A model generated the notes under the pieces. It did not search any database, had not been told where the DNA came from, and was given only the letters and a program-made list of their open reading frames with translations. From assembly GCA_963773875.1 (NCBI GenBank), contig CAVZCV010000010.1, positions 310,001-374,000 on the forward strand: DNA of 64,000 nt, given 5' to 3'. The DNA is from CAVTYH01 sp963773875 (GTDB taxonomy: Bacteria > Planctomycetota > Planctomycetia > Pirellulales > JADZDJ01). Below, piece after piece: positions 31,099 through 41,424 of this stretch; position 1 is the first letter of the stretch; every line of letters begins with the position of its first letter. A program made the position numbers and the translations under genes.

Positions 31099-31145
31099 CT
31101 CGTCGTGTCGGAAAAGAAGGCAGCGCTAGAGCGCTGCGGGTGCAG

Positions 31146-31214
31146 CTACTTCTTCTTCTTCTTCGCTGCCTTCTTTTTGGCTGACTTCTTGGCAGCCTTC
31201 TTCTTCTTGGCCAC
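31146..31214 (-). CDS. 22-residue Lys/Ala-rich peptide (histone-tail-like)
   Basis: GTG start at 31214 with GGAGG eight bases upstream, and a TAG stop at 31146-31148. The product begins MAKKKKAAKK and ends in five Lys; 14 of 22 residues are Lys and 6 Ala. Such tails resemble the C-terminus of bacterial histone H1-like proteins and would bind nucleic acid or polyphosphate. The strong ribosome-binding site, a terminator-like hairpin 48 bases downstream and about 380 bases of free upstream DNA argue that it is a real gene rather than chance. It could also be a degraded longer gene. Confidence 0.6.
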   Translation of the reverse strand: MAKKKKAAKKSAKKKAAKKKKK

Positions 31215-31593
31215 AGTAACGTCCTCCGTTAAAGAGTTCGTCGCAACAAAGCCTGCCCGCCATCTTCGACGGCAGCTCGGCAGGCAACATTGTCGACGAG
31301 ACAACCAACCAAGATCGTCATGCACGTCGTCGCACTTGTGAATCCATCAGATGCACTCGCGCAACATCCTGAACAGCGGCGTGCACGATCGTCATGTCAA
31401 TATTTGTACGCATCGAACAAAAAATTGCAACAGCATTTTCAACAAATCTTGCTTCGCGCAAAAAATTTGTCAAGAGCAAGTTGCTCATCACAAGCGCGCG
31501 ACAATCGCAATTGAAGATGAAAAATTCGCGCGCGATGAGTTGTTCGACGAAGTGCAGATGCGTTTCGACGTGCGCGAATTCATAACGGCGCGA
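31215..31593. other. AT-richer intergenic stretch upstream of the Lys-rich peptide
   Basis: About 380 bases, visibly richer in A/T than the surroundings, with runs of six T on the minus strand. On minus, TTGACA near 31475 with an AAGATT 17 bases on is a weak promoter candidate. A short plus-strand open frame here has no recognisable motif. Confidence 0.4.
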
Positions 31594-32450
31594 TCAATAG
31601 AATGAGATCGTTGTGCCGTTGCGCAAGTGCGCTGCAGGCTGCTTCGCATGCAATTCGACCCCGAAAAGTTTTCGTCGATGCGGCCCGCGCGTGCGCAAAA
31701 ATACCCAGCGCACTAGCGAGCCTCGGGCGAGCGCTGCACTGCTGGTGAGTGCGGTATCCCACGGCGTAAGAATTTCCATCCACGCACGCCGCCAATGCCG
31801 CAGTAGAATGTGAATCGGATCGGCGCCGTACCAATCGCCGCGCTGCGGAACGATCGCCACGCCGCGAGCCTGGCCCAACTCGATGAGGCCCTGATGCAGC
31901 CGGTTCGCTCGGTCAATCACCTCTGGCAATTCCAGATGACATTTGGGAAAGAACAGGTGCCGAAAGAATAAGAACCGCGCTTCCGTCAGGCTGTGAGCGC
32001 TGGCAATCGGTGGGAGTGTCATGCAAATTCGGGCGTCGACTGCCTGGAGTCGTTCGACGGAGACATCGACCCAAGACAGAATCCGCTCGACCGGCACTTC
32101 GTAAAGGATGTCGTTGCCGATGTCCGTAATGAGGGCCGCCGTAGGCATTTTCGGCTGTGCGGCGAGCGTATCCCACAGGCGCACTGCACAATTCCCGGCA
32201 ACATTCGGCCCAGGAAATTGCTGTCGATCCCGTAAGACCGGCCGTGACCGAGCGCCCCCAGCACTTCCAGCGGTGCGCCCCAGATGTTCTGCGCCGTTTC
32301 AACGACGGTCGAGATGCCACGTGTTAGGTTGCTGGCTCCGAGCAGTACCACCCGCTTGGCCGGCGCGCCGTTTTTGGCGGCCGCCTCGAGCGCTGCCGCC
32401 GAAGAAATCTCTTCGCTGTTCTCAATCGAAGCAGCCGCCTCACTCACCAC
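31594..32450 (-). CDS. SGNH/GDSL-like hydrolase; frame-disrupted
   Basis: The start is one of two adjacent GTG codons (32450 or 32447) that overlap the stop of the upstream protease gene, so translation is probably coupled. SGNH blocks: RVVLLGASNLTRG (block I), DIGNDILYEVP (block III, GxND) and GADPIHI (block V, DxxH). The frame changes near 32186. About 285 residues. No signal peptide is visible, so a cytosolic esterase or acyl hydrolase is likely. Substrate unknown. Confidence 0.75.
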
Positions 32451-33256
32451 TGTCCTCCGCCAAATCCACCGCCCCTGCCAAGATAGGCTTGCAGTGTCAT
32501 GAAGTTCGAATAAGCAAGCCATATGAACATGAATGGCATATACTGCTCGCCGCTCGTGAATCCCCAAATGGCAATTCCGATGGCTGTGCCAATTGAAAGT
32601 AAGAGCGAAAAACGGATGCCCTCGCGAGGATGAAAAAGGGTCAAAACTTCACGCGATATCTTTCCGCCATCTAGCGGGTAAATCGGCAATAGGTTCAGCA
32701 ATGCCCACCAGATGCTGCAGTAGTTAAATGCTAATACCAGCGCGAATAGCGCAATGGATGGAAGCTCCCGGCCCCGTTCCAGAAAATCAAACCGGTGAAT
32801 GAATGGGACTGGATTACGCACTTCTAGCCCTGATAAGTAAAGCAGCGAGATCAAAAGTACGGCCGATAAAATCTGCGCACCAGGGCCAGCCAAGGAAATA
32901 ATGATTTGCTTTATTGGGTCGTCGCCGCGCTCAAAGCGGTCGCTTCCAAACGAGTGGTCGGGAATTGCAAGTCCGCCAAACTGGTAGAGAACGATGTGGC
33001 AATGCACACCGAAGTAACGATAGGCGATTGCATGCCCCATCTCATGAATAACGATCGACAGCAAGACAGCCAACGTCCAAATTACCAAAGCGACCCCCGC
33101 CGTCATGGAACCGCCGGAGAAATGGGAAATAGCGACAGCGAAACTCCATCCAAACAGTAAATTCGCCACCCAAAACCAGGGCGAAATTCGCACCTCGATG
33201 CCGAGCAATCGGAAGTGCAGATCGTACGGAGTTGGGGTAGGTTCAGCCAGAAACAA
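32444..33256 (-). CDS. Site-2 protease family (M50) membrane metalloprotease
   Basis: Intact, 270 residues. HEMGH (about 72-76) lies in a hydrophobic segment and supplies the zinc ligands; a second site is LPIYPLDGGK (about 196-205), the DG motif of M50 proteases. At least five transmembrane segments. The end is Gly-rich (GRGGGFGGG). There is no PDZ domain. Rhomboid-like or S2P enzymes of this small form cleave membrane substrates. It overlaps the SGNH gene by about 4-7 bases and follows hpnH after 108 bases. Confidence 0.9.
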   Translation of the reverse strand: MFLAEPTPTPYDLHFRLLGIEVRISPWFWVANLLFGWSFAVAISHFSGGSMTAGVALVIWTLAVLLSIVIHEMGHAIAYRYFGVHCHIVLYQFGGLAIPDHSFGSDRFERGDDPIKQIIISLAGPGAQILSAVLLISLLYLSGLEVRNPVPFIHRFDFLERGRELPSIALFALVLAFNYCSIWWALLNLLPIYPLDGGKISREVLTLFHPREGIRFSLLLSIGTAIGIAIWGFTSGEQYMPFMFIWLAYSNFMTLQAYLGRGGGFGGGQW

Positions 33257-33364
33257 CGCAATTGATCACCGGACATTGGACGCGAAATCCGGACTAAAAA
33301 GACCGTGAGAATCATATCACGCGAGGTGATGGCGGTTGAGGGCTGATTCAAGCCCGCGCCGGCT

Positions 33365-34597
33365 TTAGCCTTGCAATACCGGCAGTTGCAGCGAATCGAG
33401 CGACGGCTCGGAATCTTCGTGATTATCAAGTCCAGAAAGAAGAGCCGAACTCGGAATAATCGCCGGTTCGCAAGCTCCGCCGCGGCAACCAGGACCAGAA
33501 TTTGTGGTTGGGCTAAGAATTGGAAGTGCCGATCCGAGATTGTTCGGTGCGGCAGCCAGGCTTCGCGCTTTCGATTTCCCTTTCCGCGAACCAAACACCA
33601 CGCTGCGGGCTGCACCCCACAGGCCGCGCAGCGAACCGAACGTTTCGCTGACCGCCGTGGGTTCGTAGCCGCAGTGCATCATGCAATCACGGCAGCTTGG
33701 ATTGCCGCTGGCCCGACCGTATCTGTCCCATTTAGTCGTTTCGAGCAATTCCCGAAACGTCTTGGTGTAACCTTCATCGAGCAAGTAGCAGGGCTTTTGC
33801 CAACCAAACACGTTGTACGTGGGATTGCCCCAGGGTGTGCATTCCAATTTCCAATTGCCTTGCAGGAATTCCAAGAACAAAGGCGAGTGATTGAATCTCC
33901 ACTGTCGCGGACGCCGTTGCAATAACTGCTGGAACAGCCGTACGGTCTTGTCGCGCTGCAGAAAATGATCCTGATCGGGCGCCTTGGCATAGCGGTAGCT
34001 TGGCGAGATCATCATGCCTTCGACGCCCAGGTCCATGAGCGTATCGAAGAAGTTTCGCAGCCGCTCGGGATTGGCATCGTCGTACAGCGTGGTATTTGTC
34101 GTCACTCGAAAGCCGCCGGCGATGGCCGATTGAATTGCTTTCACGGCGATGTCGTAAACGCCCGCGCGGCACACCGCGGCATCGTGTTCTTCGCGTGGCC
34201 CATCGAGATGCACTGAGAACGAGAAATATTTCGACGGCTTGAACCGCGGCAGCGATTCTTCCAGCTTGATGGCGTTCGTGCACAGATAAACGTACTTGCG
34301 GCGATCCACCAAACCAGCCACGATTTCATCGATCTGCGGATGTAAGAGCGGTTCGCCGCCGGGAATCGAAACGATTGGCGCACCGCATTCGTCCGTGGCG
34401 CGGAAGCACTGCTCGGGTGTCAATTGCTTGCGCAATATCTCGGCCGGATGTTGAATCTTACCGCAGCCGGCGCACGCTAAATTGCAACGCAACAGCGGCT
34501 CAAGCATGAGAACCAGTGGATATCGCTTCTCGCCGCGCAGCTTCTTGCTGAGCACGTAGCTGGCGACAGTCCACATTTGCGAAAGCGGTACGGACAT
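33365..34597 (-). CDS. hpnH: Adenosylhopane synthase, radical SAM
   Basis: Intact, 410 residues. The radical SAM motif CNLACAGC lies near residue 38 (CxxxCxxC). Other HpnH signatures are ADECGAPIVSIPGGEPLLHP, VYLCTNAI, FSVHLDGPREEHD, ECTPWGNPTYNVFGWQKPCY and CRDCMMHCGYEP. HpnH joins 5'-deoxyadenosine to diploptene, giving adenosylhopane, the first step to extended hopanoids. About 60 residues after the conserved end are Pro/Ser-rich and look lineage-specific. It follows shc by 45 bases on the same strand, so the pair makes hopene and then extends it. Confidence 0.93.
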   Translation of the reverse strand: MSVPLSQMWTVASYVLSKKLRGEKRYPLVLMLEPLLRCNLACAGCGKIQHPAEILRKQLTPEQCFRATDECGAPIVSIPGGEPLLHPQIDEIVAGLVDRRKYVYLCTNAIKLEESLPRFKPSKYFSFSVHLDGPREEHDAAVCRAGVYDIAVKAIQSAIAGGFRVTTNTTLYDDANPERLRNFFDTLMDLGVEGMMISPSYRYAKAPDQDHFLQRDKTVRLFQQLLQRRPRQWRFNHSPLFLEFLQGNWKLECTPWGNPTYNVFGWQKPCYLLDEGYTKTFRELLETTKWDRYGRASGNPSCRDCMMHCGYEPTAVSETFGSLRGLWGAARSVVFGSRKGKSKARSLAAAPNNLGSALPILSPTTNSGPGCRGGACEPAIIPSSALLSGLDNHEDSEPSLDSLQLPVLQG

Positions 34598-34603
34598 GCT
34601 GGA

Positions 34604-34624
34604 GGGTTCAGGGTTCGGGGTTCA
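34604..34624. repeat. Three tandem GGGTTC-type heptamers
   Basis: GGGTTCA, GGGTTCG and GGGTTCA follow one another in the 45-base gap between shc and hpnH. This is a widespread short repeat type. It occupies the space where an SD would be expected for hpnH, and no AG-rich site is visible there. Confidence 0.6.
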
Positions 34625-34642
34625 GGTTTGATCGCTTGCGGC

Positions 34643-36767
34643 TTAGCGCGTGTTGCCGCCGGAATTCGCTTCATTGGTGGCCCGCGACCAGCGCGCAAGT
34701 GCCATCAGCGGAAAGTAAATCCGATAGTAGTGGTACCGCAAATAAAACACGCGTGGGAAGCCGGTGCCGGTAAATTCCGTTTCGTCCCATGTTCCATCGG
34801 TGTTTTGATGCGTAAGCAAGTACTGCACTCCGCGAATCGCCGCCGAATGGTTACTTTTTCCTGCTGCGGTAAGTCCAAGCACGGCCCACGCCGTTTGGGA
34901 AGCGGTTTCGCGCCCCTGGCCGCGCAATTTGGGATCGGCGTAACTGTCGGCCGATTCACCCCAGCCGCCGCTTGGCTGCTGATGAGCAACGAGCCATTGC
35001 GCACCGGCGACAACCGCGGGATCATCTTGTTTAATGCCCACCGCAGTTAAGCCCATCAGCGCTTGCCACGTGCCGTAGATGTAATTGACGCCCCAGCGGC
35101 CAAACCAACTGCCATCGGCTTCTTGCGAACCACGCAAATAGGCGATGCCGCGATCGATGGCAGTATCGCCGACGCGCTTGCCCATGCTCGCCAGCGATTC
35201 GAGAATTCGCGCGGCCAAATCGGGCGAGCTGGGATCGATCATCGCGTTGTGATCAGCGAACGGCACATGACAAAGAAACTCGGCAGTGTTATCGCGATCG
35301 AAAGCGCCCCAGCCGCCGTCGCGATTTTGCATCGCCTGAATCCAATTGGCGGCACGCTTGGTGGCGCCGGCGATGTCGTCCAAAACCATCGCCTGGCGGC
35401 GGGCATCGGGCATGGTCGGCGCGGTCGATTCGCCTAGCAATCGCAAATCGGGCGGCAACGAGCCAAGTTGGTTTTGTGCGGGCTTGAACGCTTCGCCCAG
35501 CGACAAAAGCACCATCGCAGTGTCGTCCAAGTCCGGATAGTGAGCATTGGCGAATTCAAAGCACCAGCCGCCGGGCGGGGCTTTGACGTTATGTGCCCAG
35601 TCGCCACGGGTGCGAATTTCCTGCGCTAAGAGCCATTGAACACCGCGCTCGACGGTCGGATGGCGGCCGTCGAGCCCGCTATCGCACAGCGATCGCAGTG
35701 ACAGAGCAGTGTCCCACACTGGCGATTTGCACGGTTGTAGCCGTGCCATTTCTGGCTCTTCGATCGCCAGGCCGGCCAATCGCTCGCGGCAGTATTTCAT
35801 TTCAGGGGAGTCGTCGGCATAGCCCAGGCAGCGCAGCGCGACAATGCTCCAGATCATCGGCGGATAAATGGCGCCCAGGCCATCGCTGCCTTCAAAACGA
35901 TCGATCATCCACTTGGTTGCTGCTTTCACTCCGACACGCCGAAGTGGCAACAGCCGATGGCGCTGCATGAACTTGAACGCTTTGTCGGTCGCGTGGAAGA
36001 AGCGGTCCCAACTAACGATCCGTTTGCTACGTTTCAGGCCAGGGCAACGTGGGTATGGCCACTCCAGCGGATCTTTGAGAAACAGTTCGCGAATGCCGCG
36101 CTCTGGCTCGATGTTCCGCACCGGCTGATAGGCTGACATGATCGACAGCGGCACTAAAATGGTTCGCGACCAGGCGCTGATCGAATACAAGTTGACCGGG
36201 AACCACTTCGGCAGCAGTAAGAACTCTGGCGGCACGTTGGGGCAAGCGTCGTATGGAATTTGCCCAAGTAACGCCAGATAAAAACGCGTGAAGCTATTTA
36301 CGTTATCTGCGCCGCCGGCCGCGAGTATTGCGGAGCGGGCTTTCTGCATGTAATCGGCAGCCGGGTCGTGACCGGTTAGCTTCAGCGCGAAGTACGCTTT
36401 GACCGTCGCGCTAATATCCATCTCACCGCCAGGATATTGATTCCAGAATCCCTCGGTCGTCTGCTTGTGGATCAAATAGCGAGCGCACTTGCGCAATTGG
36501 CGTGTGCTCTTCGCCCAGAAACGCCAACAGCAGCAGGAATTCGCTTTGCAAAATGGAGTCGCCTTCGAGTTCGGCAACCCAGTAGCCATCGGCATGCTGC
36601 TGTGAGACCAACCATTGCTGCGTGCGAAAAATGGCCTGTCTCAAGGAACCGGCGATTTGCTCCGGTCGTGGCAGTTCGATTTTCGCGGATCGAATGCTTG
36701 GAGACTGGCCGGCGATGGAGGACTGCGAAGCGTCGGGCGGGCTCACCGAGTGCATTTCGTGCAACAT
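34643..36767 (-). CDS. shc: Squalene-hopene cyclase; frame-disrupted
   Basis: Two pieces joined near 36496. The N-terminal piece has TQQWLVSQQHADGYWVAELE (a QW motif) and the second opens KCARYLIHKQTTEGFWNQYP. The catalytic acid motif is DLDDTA (DxDD). Several QW repeats follow (QNRDGGWGAFD, EADGSWFGRWG, QPSGGWGES, NTDGTWDE). The central region PKWFPVNLYSISAWSRTILV is typical. Total about 705 residues, a little longer than the average cyclase. It turns squalene into hopene or hopanol at the membrane. No squalene-synthesis genes (hpnCDE) are in view. Confidence 0.93.
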
Positions 36768-36970
36768 GACAACCAGTCTTCCTTGACGGGCGGCGCGCTA
36801 GAGTGCCCCTTTAGTAAAACGTGCAGTGGGCGAAGCTTATGGCATTGCGCAGGAGCACACAAGGTCAGTGACGATGCACTATCGGCAGCGTGATAGCACT
36901 TTAGCGGTAAGCTAGAAAAGAGCCGCTGACTTTGCGGCGCGAATTCGCGGTCGCGCAGATGCTTTTGCGA

Positions 36971-38276
36971 TTATTCCGCGAAACCAGCTCGCCGATTGAA
37001 CAGTTTTTCGCGCGTCGCCCACAAACCGGCCGATGGTGTGGGGATGAAATAGAACGACTCGCCATCGGCAGTTTTGTTCCAGCCTTGTTTGCAGCGGTCC
37101 GGCTGGTAGCGATCGATCGTCGCGCCGATATCGGCATACTTGAAGTTCACGCCTTCAATTTCTCGGCGCATCAAATGGCCCGGCGCATAAGTGATGGTAA
37201 AACGGCCTTCGCTGGAACCATGAATCAAGTGGGCCGTGGCATGGGCGAGATCTTGCATCTCCGCACTATCTCGGTACAGCTCCATCACGCGCGGCGTGCC
37301 AACATAGCCATACTTGCGAATAAAAGCATCCACTTCTGGCTGTTCGCCGAATCGTTTGAGACCCGGTGCAATGACGATAAGCTCTCCGCCGTCGGCCAAA
37401 GCCATACGCGTACGGTAAACCGACTTGTTGGCGACCCAAGTGCTGAAAAACTCGTCGCCTTGCATGACGCAAACGATTTTTTTCACCGGCTCATCGAAGA
37501 TGGTGATGTTTTCCTGCCGCGATTGCCGTGCGGCTTCGAGATAGGTTTCCAAATCGTCGCCGACATGCACGCCGGTATGCACAAGCTGGTCGGATTGATT
37601 GCGCGAGAACCACTTGCACGTACAAATCGGGAAGCTTGCCGAGATACTCGTCCTCCGCCCGATTGAAGCACGCCCGCAGCGGAGTAATCAAATTGCCGAG
37701 ATTGTTTTCAATGCCGTAAGAAGCTGCCGCCATGTGTGCGGCACAAATTAAGTCTTTTCCGCCCAGCCCAATGAAGTAATTTTTATTGTGATTGGCAAAC
37801 CCCAGGACTTCGTGCGGCACAACATGGCCGATGTTGATGATTAAATCCCACGGCTCTTCCATCAGCATGCGGTTGAGCACAATGGGAATCGGCCAATCGG
37901 CGGCGCCTTGGGTTGTTTCGTCGACGTAGCGCCCGGAAACCTGGCCGACTTCGACGCAGCCACCGCGCCAATCGTGGGCGTGAATTCGTTCATTCGGAAT
38001 AGAGCCGAACATCAGCCGATTTTCTTCGGCCGTGTGCGGCACATGCTGCCCCAGCGTCGGAATCAGATGAACTTCCGCCTCGCCGGCCAGGAGCTTGTAA
38101 AGCATCTCGGTCATGCGCCCGACGCCCGAATGCATGCGCGTGATATCGGGGGGCAAGAGCAAAACGCGCTTCGGCCGGGCGCAAATGCGTTTGCGCGCCT
38201 GGGCCACCGTTTGCTCCATCAGCGTCTGCAGGCGGTTCCAGGGAATCTCAGCGGCGCGTTCGGTTATCCAGGGCAT
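36971..38276 (-). CDS. LarA-family (DUF2088) nickel-dependent racemase-like protein; frame-disrupted
   Basis: The N-terminal domain has LLPPDITRMHSGVG (the DxTR motif of LarA), IHAHDWRGG, NIGHVVPHEVLGFANHNKNY and GLGGKDLICAAH, where His and Lys residues match those that hold the nickel-pincer cofactor in LarA. The frame changes near 37585; the rest (HTGVHVGDDLETY, GGELIVIAPGLKRFGEQPEV, MQDLAHATAHLIHG) is the C-terminal domain. About 430 residues. LarB/LarC/LarE, which make the cofactor, are not in view. The substrate could be lactate or another alpha-hydroxy acid. It lies upstream of shc on the same strand, 203 bases away. Confidence 0.82.
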
Positions 38277-38358
38277 GACTAAAAGTGTTTCTGCTCGTCT
38301 GGGTTGCGTGTTGCCGAGGGTAACAACGGCGAATTTTGGCGGGCCGCAGTGAACCGAA

Positions 38359-38974
38359 CTATAGCGTCAATCCAAATGCCGCTAGTTTGGATTTCGTGGT
38401 TTCAAAATCCGCGTGCTGGATGCCATTGATTCCGATGCTGGTCGCCACTTCGACCAGCATTGGGCGATCGTCGACGTACACGACCTGTTGCGGTTCCACC
38501 ATCGCCACGTCCAGCGCTAGCTGATAAATGTCGGTATCCGGTTTTCGCAAATGCACAAAGCTTGAGACGATGAAAAAATCGACGAACGACTTGAGATTAA
38601 ACCGCTCAACCCTGTCGAACGTTAACTCACGTCCTTCGTTGCTGACGACGGCAATTTTCAGATTGTATTTCTGCTTGAGCCGGGGAAATAGGTCCAACAT
38701 TTCCGGAAGCGGCTTGGTAAGGTCGGAGACGTATTTCCGCACGTCGGCATGTGTGAAACTTGCGCGGTTGATAGAAAATCGTGCGATCGAAGAACACATC
38801 GAGCGTGATTTTCCCTTCCTCGTAGGTGTCGAAAGTCAGGTGGTGCCGGCTTTCGAACTCCTTTTCGTCCAGCCCGAAGCGCTCGGAAATGGCTTTTCGT
38901 ACGTGGCTATCCCAGCCGTTGGTGAGCAGAACTCCCCCGACGTCCAGAAACAGTGTCGTAATCTTGCCCGGCAT
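38359..38974 (-). CDS. HAD-superfamily hydrolase; frame-disrupted
   Basis: The ATG at 38974 opens MPGKITTLFLDVGGVLLTNG. Motif I is FLDVGGV, a DxGG form with one Asp of the usual DxD replaced by Gly, as in many HAD-IA members with DxGGV. Motif II is VVSNEGRE, motif III KPDTDIYQLAL and motif IV YVDDRPMLVEVA. The frame changes near 38761 at an A run. About 205 residues. Probably a phosphatase or haloacid-type hydrolase; the substrate is unknown. Confidence 0.82.
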
Positions 38975-39306
38975 GACGAATTTTGGCCCGACATTCGCCC
39001 CATGAAGCCCCCGCAAACTCCCGGGACCATTCTACCGCTTGACAGCGAGCCGGGTAGTATATGTACCTTGGTACAGTAATACAGTCTGTTTGGGTGGTTT
39101 CATTTTGCAATTTGTTCGTCCAATGCTGGCAAGTAATCGCCAACCGGATTACGCGATGAATCGACGTCGAGAATTGCTGGCGAGTGACGCTCCTGCTCGA
39201 AACGGCAGAAAGCGACTGACTCGATCAATGATCGAAGTGTTATATCGTCGTGCGATGGTTGACGAATTGAACGCATCGCCGCCTGGCGAAGGCGAATTGC
39301 GATCGG
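38975..39306. other. Intergenic stretch with a promoter-like site and a palindrome
   Basis: About 330 bases between the HAD gene and the phage genes. On plus, TTGACA (39039-39044) is followed by TATATG 13 or TATGTA 15 bases on, both short spacings, and then GTACC-TT-GGTAC (39063-39074), a 12-base palindrome placed where an operator would sit. Plus-strand open frames downstream lack motifs. Confidence 0.35.
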
Positions 39307-39822
39307 TCACGCTGATGCACCGACGATCGCAATCTTGTAGGAAATTTCGTTCGCGCCAGCATTCGCAATCTTCAGCCTGTCTGCCGACCCGGCCAAAACG
39401 GTCCAACCGTTTTTCTTGTTCACCAGCAGCAAGCAGGAATCGGCTGGCACGAGCAGCTTGTCGCCGGCGGCAGCCAGCGGACCTTGCCAGGCGTGCGATG
39501 TTGCATCGCCAATCAGCAAGCCGTCGCCAGCATCTGTGGCCAGGTTAATGAGCAAAAGCGCTTTCACTTTCGCCATGGCGACGCTCAGCGAATCGCCAAA
39601 CAACATCATCGGCAGTGCGGAAAGGTCAAGCTCCTCACTGTCGCCAGCCGCCAGAGTTCTTTCATCGTGCCAGATTCGATCTGCCTCGTCAGCGCCGGCG
39701 CCATCAGGCAATGCTACATGATATTCGAGCCGCGCACCGTCGATGATCGTGCTCACATCGGGCACATCTTGATGCAGCCAGCCCAGCGAAACTTTGATTT
39801 CAGAAGAAAGTGTTTGTGTCAT
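39307..39822 (-). CDS. Phage-like structural hypothetical
   Basis: Intact, 171 residues; no recognised domain. It is Ala/Asp/Leu-rich and mostly beta (AWQGPLAAAGDKLLVPADSC, GWTVLAGSADRLKIA). Its place, last in a block of phage head genes on the same strand, suggests a minor head or neck protein, but only context supports that. Confidence 0.55.
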   Translation of the reverse strand: MTQTLSSEIKVSLGWLHQDVPDVSTIIDGARLEYHVALPDGAGADEADRIWHDERTLAAGDSEELDLSALPMMLFGDSLSVAMAKVKALLLINLATDAGDGLLIGDATSHAWQGPLAAAGDKLLVPADSCLLLVNKKNGWTVLAGSADRLKIANAGANEISYKIAIVGASA

Positions 39823-39876
39823 AACGTCGCCGTGTTAGATGGTTTGCAAAATGAACGGAATGTGCTGCGGGAGTGC

Positions 39877-40089
39877 TCAAGAGATCGCCTGCGATTGCAC
39901 CTCAAACGGCGCAAGTCCAACCAACTTTGTATCGCACCAATCGACGGTTTCCTGAAGCGACGCAACGTACGCCGTCCAAGAAACGGTTTGGCCGTCAATC
40001 GAATACGTCGGCTTGGGACTGGCGCGCAGCTCGACCAATTGAGCAAGCGTCAAGTTTCGGATCAGTTCGATTTGCTCGCGGTCTGTCAT
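39877..40089 (-). CDS. Small phage-like hypothetical
   Basis: Intact, 70 residues: MTDREQIELIRNLTLAQLVE ... YSIDGQTVSWTAYVASLQE. GGAGC seven bases upstream supports the start. Short helical proteins of this kind are common in planctomycete and phage head blocks. Function unknown. Confidence 0.6.
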   Translation of the reverse strand: MTDREQIELIRNLTLAQLVELRASPKPTYSIDGQTVSWTAYVASLQETVDWCDTKLVGLAPFEVQSQAIS

Positions 40090-40119
40090 GAAAAGCTCCT
40101 TTAAACTTTGGATTAGGAA

Positions 40120-40178
40120 TCAAAAGAACAGCCCGGCGGGGTGGCGGCCGCGTCCGGATAAAGCACGCCCGCCGGGCT
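40120..40178 (-). terminator. Terminator after the capsid gene
   Basis: AGCCCGGCGGG (40130-40140) pairs with CCCGCCGGGCT (40168-40178), eleven perfect pairs. On the minus strand it is followed by TTCTTTT, and it begins 11 bases after the capsid stop. Confidence 0.75.
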
Positions 40179-40188
40179 GGGAAAGAAA

Positions 40189-41347
40189 TCACCCGCTGTT
40201 CTTCACGACGTACCGCGGATTGATCACCGCGGCCGCTCCACGCTCGCTGGCCTTGAAGCGCACGACAATGTCTTGATTGAAATCGGCTTCGCTGCCCGGC
40301 GGCGATTGCGTAATGGTGATCGGCCAGTTTTCCATGTAGGCAAACGCTTTGCGGAAATCGCCGATGAACCACCACTTCTTCGCGTCCACAGCGGCCACGC
40401 CGGAAGCGAGCACGCGCCGGTAGGCCAATCGACTTTCGACCACTCGGTAGTTGCCCAGCGGATTGGCGGCCGTTACCGCGGTCGGAGCGCCCGAAGCGGC
40501 ATAAGTGATCTCCGCTGCGTTGAACACGCGGTGCGCCGCATGCCGATAGGCCGGCATGACGAGCACGGTGTTGGCGGCGCACATTACGGGCTCGCCGGTA
40601 TTGGGATCGAGAATGTCGGCGAACAACTGCTCGGCAGTGTCGACGTTCGTCCAATCGACAAGCGCATTGCCCGTCTTTACATTGATCCACGGCGTCGCGT
40701 TCTGATAGGTGTTGTAGCTCGTTCCGCGCCACTTGTAGTTGTTCGTGACGCCGATCAGCAAATCGAGCAACCGCTTCTCTTTGTTCAGGCCGAGAATCTC
40801 TCCCACTTCCGCGGCGCGGGAAAGCACGAGGTGCGTACGATCAAAGAAGATGGCTTCTTTCGTCACCGGCACAATAAACCCGCGCTTCGTGGTCGACGGC
40901 GTTTCAATGTAATCTTCCCCGAACCCGAGGTGCGGATACGGCATGCCGGGCGCCACTTCGTCGACCTCGTCGGCAACGCGGGCGATGCCCGGAATCTTTT
41001 CGCCGTCCAAACGCGTGGAAATGGAATCCACGAGCTTCGACATCACGAAGCCTTCCTGGGTGTAGGCGTCCATGATTCGCGAATAAATCACCTGTCCGGT
41101 AACATTCAGAAACGCGGTTACGTCCACGCCATCGCCGGCTTCCATTACGCTTACGCTGCCGCTGGCGCGGATCGAGCATTCGCACCCAGTGATGACCATC
41201 GGGCACGAGTGCTTCAGCCAGGTCGCGAATGCTGAAATCTGCGGCGCGCAAATGCTTTTCCCGCAACGCTTCGGCCAAATGGTCGACGGTCTTCTGAGCG
41301 CCATCCAATTCGTAGCGCCTTTTGAGTTCACGATATTTGATACTCAC
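40189..41347 (-). CDS. Phage major capsid protein (HK97-like fold); frame-disrupted
   Basis: Starts MSIKYRELKRRYELDGAQKT, an N-terminal helical region of scaffold type. The frame changes near 41172, then SGSVSVMEAGDGVDVTAFLN, DEVDEVAPGMPYPHLGFGED, FFDRTHLVLSRAAEVGEILG, NTVLVMPAYRHAAHRVFNAA and VVRFKASERGAAAVINPRYV. The order (E-loop region, spine helix, P-domain, C-terminal beta) fits an HK97-type capsid subunit of about 385 residues. It lies between a decoration-type protein and a terminator. Assignment is by overall pattern and neighbours; a structure prediction would settle it. Confidence 0.72.
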
Positions 41348-41358
41348 TTGTCGTACTC

Positions 41359-41390
41359 CTGTCTGGAAAATGGTCTGTCTGGAAAATGGT
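41359..41390. repeat. Two tandem 16-bp direct repeats
   Basis: CTGTCTGGAAAATGGT occurs twice with no spacer (41359-41374, 41375-41390) in the gap between the decoration gene and the capsid start. It may be a slipped duplication of the capsid leader. Confidence 0.8.
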
Positions 41391-41424
41391 TTGCAAAATT
41401 CGTTGGTCGATTCCGTTGAGTTTG

